DNA of 64,000 bases from Mesorhizobium sp. 131-2-1. GTDB lineage: Bacteria > Pseudomonadota > Alphaproteobacteria > Rhizobiales > Rhizobiaceae. The stretch lies in NCBI RefSeq assembly GCF_016756535.1, contig NZ_AP023247.1:4960501-5024500 (forward strand), given 5' to 3'. This document shows positions 36,124 to 44,671 of this stretch, piece by piece; position 1 is the stretch's first letter, and each line of letters opens with the position of its first letter. The notes beneath the pieces are model-generated. The model saw nothing but the letters and a program-made list of their open reading frames with translations, had not been told where the DNA came from and ran no database searches. The position numbers and the translations under genes were made by a program.

Positions 36124-38250
36124 ATGACCAGATCCCCCGCCTTTCCAACCGCCAGCCCGCCGCAGACCGAGAAGCGACCCGTCTTCGACACCCATCACGG
36201 CTTCACCCGCACCGACGACTATGCCTGGCTGCGGGCCGACAATTGGCAGGCGATGTTCAGGAACCCTTCCCTGCTCGACGGCCGGATCCGCGCCCATCTC
36301 GAAGCGGAGAATGCCTACCAGGCGGAGCTGATGGCCGATACGGCTGCGCTTCGGAAGCAGCTCTTTGCCGAGATGAAGGGGCGCATCAAGGAGGACGACT
36401 CCACCGTGCCGATGAAGGACGGCCCCTATGCCTATGGTTCGTCCTACCGGCTGGGGGGCGAGCAGCCACGCTACTTCCGCACGCCACGTGATGGCGGTGA
36501 CGAGACGATCCTGCTTGACGGTGACGCGGAAGCGGAAGGCAAGCCCTATTTCCGGCTCGGCGGCGTCGACCATTCGGCCGACCACGGAAAGCTTCTGTGG
36601 GCATTCGACGACAAGGGATCCGAATTCTTCACGCTGCGCGTGCGCGACCTCGGCAACGGCCGGGAACTGGCCGACCAGATCCCCGACACCGGTGGCGGCG
36701 GCGTCTGGAATGCCGGCGATGACGGGTTCTTCTACACACGCCTCGACGACAATCACCGCCCCTCCAAGGTGCTGTTCCACGCGCTTGGCGCCGACGCCGA
36801 AAACGATCGGCTGATCTATGAGGAAACCGATCCGGGCTTCTTCATGGATGTCGGCGGCACGCGCTCCAACGAATGGATCATGATCGGGATCAACGATCAC
36901 GAGACCTCGGAATACCGGCTGATGCGCGCCGACGACCCGCTTGCGGAGCCGAAGCTGGTCGCCGCGCGCGAAACCGGCCTGCAATACGATCTCGAGGAAG
37001 GCGGCGACATCTTCTTCATCCTCACCAATGCCGACGGCGCCAAGGATTTCAAGATCATGACGGCGCCGGCCAATGATCCGACGCGCGCCAACTGGCAGGA
37101 CCTGGTGCCGCATGAGGCTGGCCGGCTGATCCTGTCGGTGATCGGCTTCAAGGATTATATGGTCCGCCTGGAGCGCAAGGAGGGCCTGCCGCGCATCGTC
37201 GTGCGCGACCGCGCAAGCGGCGAGGAGCACCTCATCTTCTTCGACGAGGAAGCGTTCTCGCTCGGCCTGTCGGGATCCTACGAATACGACACCGAAACCA
37301 TGCGCTTCACCTATTCGTCGATGACGACGCCGGCGCAGGTCTTCGACTACAACATGCGCACCCGCGAGCGCGTGCTGCTGAAGACCCAGGAGGTCCCCTC
37401 GGGCCATGATCCGGATCATTATGTGACGCGCCGGCTGATGGCGCCCGCGGCCGACGGCGAACTGGTGCCGATCTCGCTCATCCATCACCGCGACACGCCG
37501 CTCGACGGCTCGGCACCTTGCCTGCTCTACGGCTACGGTTCCTACGGCATCGCCGTGCCGGCCTCCTTCAACACCAATTGCCTGTCGCTGGTCGACCGCG
37601 GCTTCGTCTATGCCATCGCCCATGTCCGCGGCGGCAAGGACAAGGGCTACGGCTGGTACGACGACGGCAAGCGGGCCCAGAAGATGAACACATTCACCGA
37701 CTTCATCGCCTGCGCGCGCCATCTGGTGGCCGAGCGCTACACCGCGCATGACCGCATCGTCGCGCAGGGCGGCTCGGCCGGAGGCATGCTGATGGGGGCG
37801 ATCGCCAACATGGCGCCGGAGTGCTTCGGCGGCATCGTCGCCGAAGTGCCGTTCGTCGACGTGCTCACCACCATGCTCGACGCCACCTTGCCGCTGACGC
37901 CGCCGGAATGGCCCGAATGGGGCAATCCGATCGCCTCGGCCGAAGATTACCGGACGATCGCGACTTATTCGCCCTACGACAATGTGGCTGCGCTCGACTA
38001 TCCGCCGATCCTGGCGCAGGCCGGTCTCGCCGATCCGCGCGTGACTTACTGGGAGCCGGCCAAATGGGTGGCGCGGCTGCGCGAGCGCAAGCGCGGCGAC
38101 AATCCGGTGCTGTTCAAGATCAACATGGAGTCCGGCCACGCCGGCGCTTCCGGGCGGTTCTCGAGGCTGGAAGAGATCGCCTACACCTACGCCTTCGCGC
38201 TGAAGGTGGCGGGCAAGGCCGATTCTGTTTCGGCGGCGGCGAGCGCGTGA
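36124..38250 (+). CDS. Oligopeptidase B (prolyl oligopeptidase family, S9)
   Basis: A serine peptidase of 708 residues that cleaves short peptides after basic residues. The N-terminal beta-propeller (about 70-420) precedes the alpha/beta hydrolase domain. The nucleophile is Ser551 (GGSAGG), with Asp637 (LADPRVTYW) and His672 (ESGHAGASG). The Ile/Tyr-rich GYGSYG and AHVRGGKDKGYGWY segments are typical of the oligopeptidase B branch (ptrB). The ATG at 36124 was chosen; an upstream TTG would extend into sequence with no family character. Monocistronic. Confidence 0.93.
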   Translation: MTRSPAFPTASPPQTEKRPVFDTHHGFTRTDDYAWLRADNWQAMFRNPSLLDGRIRAHLEAENAYQAELMADTAALRKQLFAEMKGRIKEDDSTVPMKDGPYAYGSSYRLGGEQPRYFRTPRDGGDETILLDGDAEAEGKPYFRLGGVDHSADHGKLLWAFDDKGSEFFTLRVRDLGNGRELADQIPDTGGGGVWNAGDDGFFYTRLDDNHRPSKVLFHALGADAENDRLIYEETDPGFFMDVGGTRSNEWIMIGINDHETSEYRLMRADDPLAEPKLVAARETGLQYDLEEGGDIFFILTNADGAKDFKIMTAPANDPTRANWQDLVPHEAGRLILSVIGFKDYMVRLERKEGLPRIVVRDRASGEEHLIFFDEEAFSLGLSGSYEYDTETMRFTYSSMTTPAQVFDYNMRTRERVLLKTQEVPSGHDPDHYVTRRLMAPAADGELVPISLIHHRDTPLDGSAPCLLYGYGSYGIAVPASFNTNCLSLVDRGFVYAIAHVRGGKDKGYGWYDDGKRAQKMNTFTDFIACARHLVAERYTAHDRIVAQGGSAGGMLMGAIANMAPECFGGIVAEVPFVDVLTTMLDATLPLTPPEWPEWGNPIASAEDYRTIATYSPYDNVAALDYPPILAQAGLADPRVTYWEPAKWVARLRERKRGDNPVLFKINMESGHAGASGRFSRLEEIAYTYAFALKVAGKADSVSAAASA

Positions 38251-38314
38251 GAAGGCCATTGCGTCGAGAGCCACGGCGTGGCTTTGATTGGCAAAAGTCG
38301 CGGAGGACCTTGGA

Positions 38315-38941
38315 ATGATCGACCTGGCCACATTGGCGACCTATGTCGCGGTCGTGTTCGGCTTTGTGTTCATCCCCGGCCCCGCCACGCTGCTGACCGT
38401 CGCGCGGGCGACGAGTTCCGGAACGAAAGTCGGCATCGCCACCGGCGCCGGGATCGCGGCCGGCGATATATTCCATACCGTCATGGCGATGGTCGGCATC
38501 TCGGCGATCATCGCCACATCGGCGATGCTGTTCAGCATCGTCAAATATATCGGCGCGGCCTATCTCGTTTATCTCGGCATCCGCGCGATCATCGAGAAGA
38601 CATCGACCGATCCAACCGCCGGTGCGCTTGCGATCCGGGCAGGCAAGGCTTTCCGCCAGGCGGTGCTCACCGAGATGCTCAACCCCAAGACCGCGCTGTT
38701 CTTCCTCGCCTTCCTGCCGCAATTCGTGCGGCCCGAAAATGGATCGGTCATGCTTCAACTGGCGGCATTGGGAATCATCTTCGTCCTGCTCGGCTTGGTC
38801 AGCACGGTCGTCTTCGCGGTGAGCGCGGGTGGGCTGGGCGCCTTCCTGCGCCGGAATCCCGCAGTGCTGAAATGGCAAGGCAAGGTCGTCGGCGCGATCT
38901 ACTGCGCGCTTGGTGTGCGCCTTGCGCTGCAACAGCGCTGA
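38315..38941 (+). CDS. LysE/RhtB-family exporter
   Basis: A 208-residue inner-membrane exporter of amino acids or their lactones. Six hydrophobic segments are visible. The family start GFVFIPGPATLLTVARATSSG and the LNPKTALFFLAFLPQFV loop are diagnostic. GGAGG lies 9-10 nt before the ATG. It follows oligopeptidase B by 64 nt and may share its transcript, which would pair peptide breakdown with amino acid export. The substrate is unknown. Confidence 0.92.
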   Translation: MIDLATLATYVAVVFGFVFIPGPATLLTVARATSSGTKVGIATGAGIAAGDIFHTVMAMVGISAIIATSAMLFSIVKYIGAAYLVYLGIRAIIEKTSTDPTAGALAIRAGKAFRQAVLTEMLNPKTALFFLAFLPQFVRPENGSVMLQLAALGIIFVLLGLVSTVVFAVSAGGLGAFLRRNPAVLKWQGKVVGAIYCALGVRLALQQR

Positions 38942-39174
38942 CCCCGTTCGAGAGCCGCTCCGCAGCCCGTCCACGGCGCGATTGCCCGGCCGATTGACCC
39001 TGCTCTCGGCAAACAACGAAGCTCATCAATTTTTGATTTGCGCATGATGCCTTGGGACGCTTCAGTTCGAGTGTGAAGCGCGTCGATTTTCTGCTCGCAA
39101 TCGGCTCTGTCGCGCGCTACCCAGTGCACGGTTTTCTAGAAGCCGCGCCTGCCATCATCTCGCAAGGGTCCGCC

Positions 39175-39564
39175 ATGCTGCTCGTCGACGTCTATCTCGA
39201 CAAATCGCCCATCCAGGGCATCGGCGTCTTCGCCAAGAACCACATCCCACGGGGCACGCTGATCTGGAAACTCGACCCGAGGTTCGACCGGGTGATCGAG
39301 GTCGACACCTATGAGAGCGAGACCGGACCGGTGAAATCCTATCTCGACCGCTATTCCTATCCCGACCGCCGCGACCCGGCCTACATCGTCTTCGAGGCCG
39401 ACGACGCGCGCTTTATGAACCACGACGACGATCCGAATTGCGATGTCTCCTCGCCGGAGGAGACGTATGCCTTGCGCGACATCGCGCCCGGCGAGGAAAT
39501 GACCTGCAACTACAATCACTTCTTCGAAAACGGCTTCGATTTCCTCGGCGACCGCCACCCGTAA
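39175..39564 (+). CDS. SET-domain protein
   Basis: A 129-residue minimal SET domain. It opens with GIGVFAKNHIPRGTLIWKL, then has the cofactor- and substrate-site motifs FMNHDDDPNC and GEEMTCNYNHFF. SET proteins are protein lysine methyltransferases; bacterial targets are mostly unknown. The pre- and post-SET zinc regions are absent, as in other short bacterial members. The start is the ATG after AAGGG; an upstream open stretch is not conserved-looking. It is convergent with the cytochrome gene. Confidence 0.85.
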   Translation: MLLVDVYLDKSPIQGIGVFAKNHIPRGTLIWKLDPRFDRVIEVDTYESETGPVKSYLDRYSYPDRRDPAYIVFEADDARFMNHDDDPNCDVSSPEETYALRDIAPGEEMTCNYNHFFENGFDFLGDRHP

Positions 39565-39582
39565 GGCGCGGCCGGAATCGGT

Positions 39583-40533
39583 TCAGGTCGCCGGTTTCTT
39601 GCGCGCCGGGTAGCCGTTGGCGTGCGCCGGCACGGCCTTGAGATAGGCGGCGATCGCGGCGCGATCGTCGGCGGTCAGTTCGGCCATGTTCCGCTGCACG
39701 TCGACCATGGCGCCGCCGACCGAGTCAAAATCCGGCGTGAAGCCGGTTTCGAGAAAGTTGGCGATGTCGGCCTCGGACCAGTCCTTGATGGCGCTGCCGC
39801 CCGGGGTGATGTTGGGCACGATGCCCTTGCCTTCGGCGGCGACGGCGCCCGCTAGCCACTCGGCCTTCTTCACGCCGCCGGCAAAATCGCGCGGCGTGTG
39901 GCATTCGCCGCAATGGCCCGGCCCCTCGACCAGGTAGCGGCCGGCAGCGACCTTGTCCGACGCGCCGTCGGCAAGAGCGATCACCGGCGCGGAGCTGAGG
40001 TAGAGCAGCTTCCACAGGCCGATGCCGCGGCGGATGTTGAAGGGAAAGCCGAGCTTGTGATCAGGCGCCTTGCCGGCGACCGCCGGCAGCGTCTTCATGA
40101 AGGCGTAAAGGTCGGCGACGTCGGACGGCTTCATGCGCGCGTAGGAGGCATAGGGAAAGGCGGGATAGAAATGCTCGCCGGAAGGCGAGACGCCCTTCAG
40201 CATGGCGTTGGCGAAGTCCTCCTCGCTCCAGGCGCCTAGGCCGTCCTTAGCGTCCTGCGAGATGTTTGGCGGCACGAAGGTGCCGAACGGCGTCTTCAGC
40301 TCGAGGCCGCCCGTGAGTTCAAGGCGAGCCTCGCCCTTCGCGCCGGGCTTGGCATGGCAGGAGGTGCAGCCGCCGGCATAGAAGATGCGCTTGCCCCTGG
40401 CGGCATCGCCGGGGCCGAGTTGCGCGACAGTCGCGGCATCAAGCCTGACCGGCGCCGACAGAAACCAGCCGGCGACCGCACCGGCGGCGCCCAGCGCGAC
40501 GACGGCGCCGGAGAGCTTCTTCAGCCAGGCCAT
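39583..40533 (-). CDS. Diheme c-type cytochrome
   Basis: A 316-residue membrane-anchored cytochrome. An N-terminal helix (about 5-25) precedes two c-type domains with heme sites CTSCH (about 56-60) and CGECH (about 208-212), and Met ligands are possible in PSDVADLYAFMK and MVDVQRNMAEL. It resembles the diheme subunits of periplasmic dehydrogenases and gluconate/alcohol-dehydrogenase cytochromes. It is cotranscribed with the class II cytochrome upstream (9-nt gap). The ccm genes in this window would supply heme attachment. Partner dehydrogenase not seen nearby. Confidence 0.9.
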   Translation of the reverse strand: MAWLKKLSGAVVALGAAGAVAGWFLSAPVRLDAATVAQLGPGDAARGKRIFYAGGCTSCHAKPGAKGEARLELTGGLELKTPFGTFVPPNISQDAKDGLGAWSEEDFANAMLKGVSPSGEHFYPAFPYASYARMKPSDVADLYAFMKTLPAVAGKAPDHKLGFPFNIRRGIGLWKLLYLSSAPVIALADGASDKVAAGRYLVEGPGHCGECHTPRDFAGGVKKAEWLAGAVAAEGKGIVPNITPGGSAIKDWSEADIANFLETGFTPDFDSVGGAMVDVQRNMAELTADDRAAIAAYLKAVPAHANGYPARKKPAT

Positions 40534-40542
40534 GGCCGGCGA

Positions 40543-40980
40543 TCAGCCCTTCTTGATCCTGTAGCTCTGGTGGCAGGCGCCGCAATCACCGCCAAGCGTG
40601 TTGAGCTGCGCCTTCAGGCCATCGACGTCATCCGGCGGCGAGGCAACCGCAGCCTTGGTGTTCGCCAGGAACTTGTCCGCGGCGGCCTTGAAGCCGGGCA
40701 TGTCTTCCCAGATCTTCGGCGCGGCCGTGGTGTCGCCCTTGTCGCTGCCGGCGGGGAACAGCTTCTCGGCATCGAACTTCTCGGCATTGGCCTGCAGCGC
40801 CTGCAGCGTCGTCAGCACGGCGGCGGCGTCGAAGTCTTCCTCGCCCTTGACGACCTTCGACAACTGGCCGGCGAGCTTGCCGCGCTCCTTCATCAGGGCC
40901 TGCCGGTCGAGGATTGGATCGGCAAGCGATGCCGAAGCGGCGAGAGCGAGCATAGAGATGGCGAGGACAAGCTTTCTCAT
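40543..40980 (-). CDS. Class II cytochrome c (cytochrome c'-type)
   Basis: A 145-residue periplasmic four-helix-bundle cytochrome. A signal peptide (about 1-20, ending SASLADP) is followed by helices typical of cytochrome c' and a C-terminal heme site GDCGACHQSYR. Such proteins carry electrons or bind NO or O2. The start is the ATG before the signal peptide, with the frame open upstream only by chance. First gene of a two-cytochrome operon. Confidence 0.92.
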   Translation of the reverse strand: MRKLVLAISMLALAASASLADPILDRQALMKERGKLAGQLSKVVKGEEDFDAAAVLTTLQALQANAEKFDAEKLFPAGSDKGDTTAAPKIWEDMPGFKAAADKFLANTKAAVASPPDDVDGLKAQLNTLGGDCGACHQSYRIKKG

Positions 40981-41100
40981 TCGATGACTCCATGGTGAAG
41001 AGAGGTCGCGACTAGACGTTAACGGGCATCGCGGGAGAAATATTCCTTCAACGTCGCAACGATTTTTCCTGTCAGGATGAACCTGTTGCATCGGCATAAA

Positions 41101-41130
41101 AGAAAAGCCCCGGCATGCCGGGGCTTTTCT
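41101..41130 (-). terminator. Perfect 30-bp palindromic terminator after sodB
   Basis: AGAAAAGCCCCGGCA and its exact reverse complement form a 15-bp stem with A/T flanks on both sides. It lies 10 nt past the sodB stop and could work in either direction. Confidence 0.9.
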
Positions 41131-41139
41131 TCGGATGGC

Positions 41140-41742
41140 TCAGCCTTTCGCCTTTTCGTAAAGCTCGAGGACATAGTCCCAGTTGATGAGACTGTCGACG
41201 AAGGCCTCGAGATATTTCGGCCGGGCGTTGCGATAGTCGATGTAGTAGGAGTGCTCCCAGACGTCGACGCCGAGGATCGGCGAGGCGCCATGGACCAGCG
41301 GATTCTCGCCGTTCGGGGTCTTCGAGATCGCGACCTTGCCGTCCTTGACCGAAAGCCAGGCCCAGCCGGAGCCGAACTGGGTGGTGCCGGCGGCGATGAA
41401 GTCCGCCTTGAACTTGTCGTAGCCGCCGAGGTCGCTGTCGACCGCCTTCTGCAGCGCGCCCGGCAGCTTGGAGCCGCCGCCGCCCTTCTTCATCCACTTC
41501 CAGAAGTGGATGTGGTTGTAGTGCTGGGCGGCGTTGTTGAAGAGCCCGGCGTTCTTGCCGAAGGACTGCTTGACGACCTCCTCGACCGAAAGGTCACCCA
41601 GGCCGGCTTCCGCGGCGAGCTTGTTGCCGTTGTCGACATAGGCCTTGTGGTGCTTGTCGTGGTGATACTCCAGCGTCTCCTTGGACATATAAGGCTGAAG
41701 GGCCTCGTAGTCGTAGGGCAAAGCAGGCAGCTCGAAAGCCAT
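41140..41742 (-). CDS. sodB: Superoxide dismutase (Fe/Mn)
   Basis: A 200-residue Fe/Mn superoxide dismutase that removes superoxide in the cytoplasm. Metal ligands are visible: His27 in EYHHDKHHKAYVD, a His in NNAAQHYNHIHFW, and the Asp/His of DVWEHSYYIDY. AAQHYNHIHFW, with Gln before the ligand, follows the Fe-type pattern. The metal preference is not certain from sequence. A perfect terminator palindrome follows. Monocistronic. Confidence 0.96.
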   Translation of the reverse strand: MAFELPALPYDYEALQPYMSKETLEYHHDKHHKAYVDNGNKLAAEAGLGDLSVEEVVKQSFGKNAGLFNNAAQHYNHIHFWKWMKKGGGGSKLPGALQKAVDSDLGGYDKFKADFIAAGTTQFGSGWAWLSVKDGKVAISKTPNGENPLVHGASPILGVDVWEHSYYIDYRNARPKYLEAFVDSLINWDYVLELYEKAKG

Positions 41743-41892
41743 GGATGGTACTCCCTCATGGAAAATCCGGTGTCACTACCGGACTAAGATAGGTCTGGAA
41801 TGATTTGGGACAACTCCGGAATGAAGCGCCGGTTCCCTTTCTAGAGAGGTTCCTGAAAAGTGTCACACGGTTTTGCGGCAGGCGGCTGCGTC

Positions 41893-41922
41893 AAAAACGA
41901 AAAGCCTGTCCGCGGATCAGGC
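41893..41922 (-). terminator. Possible terminator overlapping the aminotransferase stop
   Basis: Short stem GCCTG/CAGGC (41904-41922) with the T-tract TTTTCGTTTTT on the minus strand. It overlaps the stop codon at 41917. The stem is only 5 bp plus partial pairing. Confidence 0.45.
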
Positions 41923-42795
41923 GGCGGATGTGGAATGCGCCCAGTCCCAATAGAGCTCGCGCGCCTTCTTGGCGACGGGGCCAGGCTGGAGGTTGCGCTC
42001 CTCGATGCGGGTGATCGGCACGATTTTGGAATGGTTGCCGGTGGAGAAGATCTCATCCGCTTCAAGGAAATCGCGCACCGACAGCGTCTTTTCGGTGGTC
42101 TTGAAGCCGTAGTCGCCGAGCAGGCCTATGGTGCGTGAACGGGTGATGCCGGACAGGAAAGTGCCGTTCGCCGCCGGCGTCAGCACATGGCCGTCCTTGA
42201 CCAGGAAGATGTTCGAGGTTCCGGTCTCGGCGACATTGCCCAGCATGTCGAGCACCAGCGCATTGTCGAAGCCGCGCATCTTGGCTTCGAGGATGGCGCG
42301 GCCGTTGTTGGGATAGAGGCAGCCGGCCTTGGCATTGGTCGGCATGGTCTCGATGGTCGGCCGCCTGAACGGTGAGACGCTGATCGAAAAACCCGCCGGC
42401 GAGATCATCGGCGATTCGTAAAGGCAGAGGCAGAAGCGGGTCGAGGCCGGATCGGCCGGCACGCCCATATAGCCGCCATGCTCGGCCCAGTACATCGGCC
42501 TGATATAGACGGCCGTCTTGCCGTCGAACTTCTTCAGCCCGTCCCAGGTCAGCCCGACGATCTTCTCGGTGGTCATGGAGGGTTTCAGCCCGAGCGCGAT
42601 GGCCGAGGCGTTCACCCGCGCGGCATGACGATCGAGGTCGGGCGCCACGCCCTCGAACCAGCGGGCGCCGTCGAAGACGCTGGTGCCCAGCCACATGGCG
42701 TGGCTGCGGGGTCCGAGGATGGCGACGTTGCCCTCGTACCAGTCGCCGTCGACGAAGGTCCATGTCGCGGATTGCGCCGCTGCCGCCAGTGTCAT
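41917..42795 (-). CDS. ilvE: Branched-chain amino acid aminotransferase (class IV)
   Basis: A 292-residue PLP enzyme for the last step of Ile, Leu and Val synthesis. The fold-type IV signatures are present: the Lys of MPTNAKAGCLYPNNGRA holds PLP, with ETGTSNIFLVKDG and the phosphate cup GITRSRTI. The ATG at 42795 was chosen because the family N-terminus (TWTFVDGDWYEGN) follows; a longer reading adds a non-conserved leader. A D-amino-acid transaminase is a remote alternative. Monocistronic. Confidence 0.9.
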   Translation of the reverse strand: MTLAAAAQSATWTFVDGDWYEGNVAILGPRSHAMWLGTSVFDGARWFEGVAPDLDRHAARVNASAIALGLKPSMTTEKIVGLTWDGLKKFDGKTAVYIRPMYWAEHGGYMGVPADPASTRFCLCLYESPMISPAGFSISVSPFRRPTIETMPTNAKAGCLYPNNGRAILEAKMRGFDNALVLDMLGNVAETGTSNIFLVKDGHVLTPAANGTFLSGITRSRTIGLLGDYGFKTTEKTLSVRDFLEADEIFSTGNHSKIVPITRIEERNLQPGPVAKKARELYWDWAHSTSAA

Positions 42796-43003
42796 TGCTT
42801 GGGTCCGTCCAGGTGTTTTGCGAAGCGGGCATAGGAAAATGCTTTGGCGGCCGCCGTCAACCGGTATCGCGGAGATTTGTTGAGGCCAGCCGCCCCCCGC
42901 CGATCCATGTCGGCCCCGGCCTGGTCGCGATCCGCAGCCATCGACTGGTGCTGGCTGCAATCAACGCTTGCGCTCCGCTTCCCCTCGCCTCACTACTGTC
43001 GCC

Positions 43004-43666
43004 ATGCATCACGCGGCTTATGTTTTCGACGCCTATGGCACGTTGTTCGACGTGCATGCCGCCGTGCGCCGCCATGCCGGCGAGATCGGCCCGGACGGCC
43101 AGCTGCTCTCCGAGATCTGGCGCGCCAAGCAGCTCGAATACTCCTGGGTCAGGACGCTGATGGGCGCCTATGTCGATTTCTGGCAGTTGACCGAGCAGGC
43201 GCTCGATTTCGCCTTGCGCAAGGTACCCTCCGCCGACAGGGGCCTGCGAGCCAAGCTGCTGGAGGCCTACTGGCGGCTCGACTGCTATCCGGAGGTGCCG
43301 GCCGTGCTCAAGGCGCTCAAGGCATCGGGAGCGAGGCTTGCGATCCTCTCCAACGGTTCGCCCGAAATGCTGGAGGCGGCGGTCAAGTCTGCCGCACTCG
43401 ACCAGGTGCTGGACGATGTCTTTTCCGTCGATGCGGTGCGGCGTTTCAAGACCGATCCCTCCGTCTACGACATGGTGGCCACAAGCTGGCGCCTCTATCC
43501 GGGGGCGGTATCGTTCCAGTCCTCCAATCGCTGGGACGTCGCGGGCGCCGCCAAATTCGGTTTCCGCACGGTGTGGATCAACCGCGCCAACCAGCCCGAC
43601 GAATACCGGGACTTCCCGCCAGGCCTGATCCTGCCTTCGCTCGAGGGCCTTCTAGCAGGCGCCTGA
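43004..43666 (+). CDS. Haloacid dehalogenase type II (HAD family)
   Basis: A 220-residue enzyme of the L-2-haloacid dehalogenase group. The nucleophile Asp is in FDAYGTLFDVHA (about residue 9), with SNGSPEML, the Lys of RRFKTDPSVY and the closing SSNRWDVAGAAKFGF. It would hydrolyse short 2-haloacids such as chloroacetate or 2-chloropropionate, or a related substrate. The ATG at 43004 matches the family start; an ATG 12 codons upstream is possible. It is divergent from ilvE. Confidence 0.88.
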   Translation: MHHAAYVFDAYGTLFDVHAAVRRHAGEIGPDGQLLSEIWRAKQLEYSWVRTLMGAYVDFWQLTEQALDFALRKVPSADRGLRAKLLEAYWRLDCYPEVPAVLKALKASGARLAILSNGSPEMLEAAVKSAALDQVLDDVFSVDAVRRFKTDPSVYDMVATSWRLYPGAVSFQSSNRWDVAGAAKFGFRTVWINRANQPDEYRDFPPGLILPSLEGLLAGA

Positions 43667-43837
43667 CCGCGCTGTTGCTGCAGTGCAACAGGGGCAAATC
43701 GGTCACAGCTTCGCCTTTGTTTGTCCACCCTCAGGCCAGATTTGGAACCGCCTATCACCGCCGACTGTTATTGGAGCTGCCGGCAGCCGCCTGCGGATTC
43801 ATGCTTTCTTGCAAATTAAGACCTAGAAAAGGCAACC

Positions 43838-44659
43838 ATGTCAGACGCTTCCTTCCGCATCAGCCGTCGTGGCTTCCTCAACTTCACAGCCCTTGGCGCT
43901 GCGTCGGCCGCGGTTTCCGCCTGCACGACCACCGGTCCGGCTCCCGAGCCAGTGCAACCGCCACCGCCCGCCTATGTCGAGCCGCCGCTCGGTGACTACG
44001 AGACGATGTATGGGGCGATGTCCGACAACGGCTTCGACCTGCCGGCCATCCCGGTCAACAAGATCGATCATCAATTCCTGCGCCAGATCGTTCCCGACCC
44101 GACCGGCCAGCGGCCGGGCACCATCGTCGTCGATACCACCAACCACTTCCTCTACCTCGTGCGCGAGGGCGGCCAGGCGATCCGCTACGGCGTCGGCCTC
44201 GGCCGCGCCGGATTCGAGTGGTCGGGCGATGCCAAGGTGCAGTGGAAGCAGAAATGGCCGAAATGGACGCCCCCGGACGAGATGGTCGCCCGCCAGCCGG
44301 AACTGACGCAATACAGCGCCAAGAACGGCGGCATGCCCGGCGGCTTGAAGAACCCGCTCGGCGCCCGCGCGCTCTACCTCTTCCAGGGCGATCAAGACAC
44401 GCTCTACCGGCTGCACGGCTCGCCGGAATGGTGGTCGATCGGCAAGTCCGTGTCGTCGGGCTGCGTGCGGCTGATCAACCAGGACATCGTCGACCTCTAC
44501 GACCGCGTGCCAAGCAAGACCCCGGTCATCGTGACGGCCGATATCGGCGCGCCGATGACCGACATGCCGGATCGCAGGGCCATCCCGATCGATGCCGGCG
44601 TGCCGACCGGCTCGATCCTGCTCGGCCCGGTGAAGCGGCTCACGAACGAGATCTTCTGA
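43838..44659 (+). CDS. L,D-transpeptidase (YkuD/ErfK family)
   Basis: A 273-residue periplasmic lipoprotein-like transpeptidase. The N-terminus has a twin-arginine pattern (ISRRGFLNF) with a lipobox-like VSAC (Cys29), then a Pro-rich linker. The YkuD domain has HGSPEWWSIGKSVSSGCVRL with His193 and catalytic Cys209. It forms 3-3 peptidoglycan cross-links or attaches proteins to the wall. Monocistronic, convergent with the MocR gene. Confidence 0.92.
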   Translation: MSDASFRISRRGFLNFTALGAASAAVSACTTTGPAPEPVQPPPPAYVEPPLGDYETMYGAMSDNGFDLPAIPVNKIDHQFLRQIVPDPTGQRPGTIVVDTTNHFLYLVREGGQAIRYGVGLGRAGFEWSGDAKVQWKQKWPKWTPPDEMVARQPELTQYSAKNGGMPGGLKNPLGARALYLFQGDQDTLYRLHGSPEWWSIGKSVSSGCVRLINQDIVDLYDRVPSKTPVIVTADIGAPMTDMPDRRAIPIDAGVPTGSILLGPVKRLTNEIF

Positions 44660-44671
44660 GCTTCGGGTTCG

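Noticed and set aside
36049..38331. A 760-codon minus-strand frame opposite oligopeptidase B
   Set aside because: Shadow of a high-GC gene; the plus strand has the full serine peptidase with its catalytic residues.
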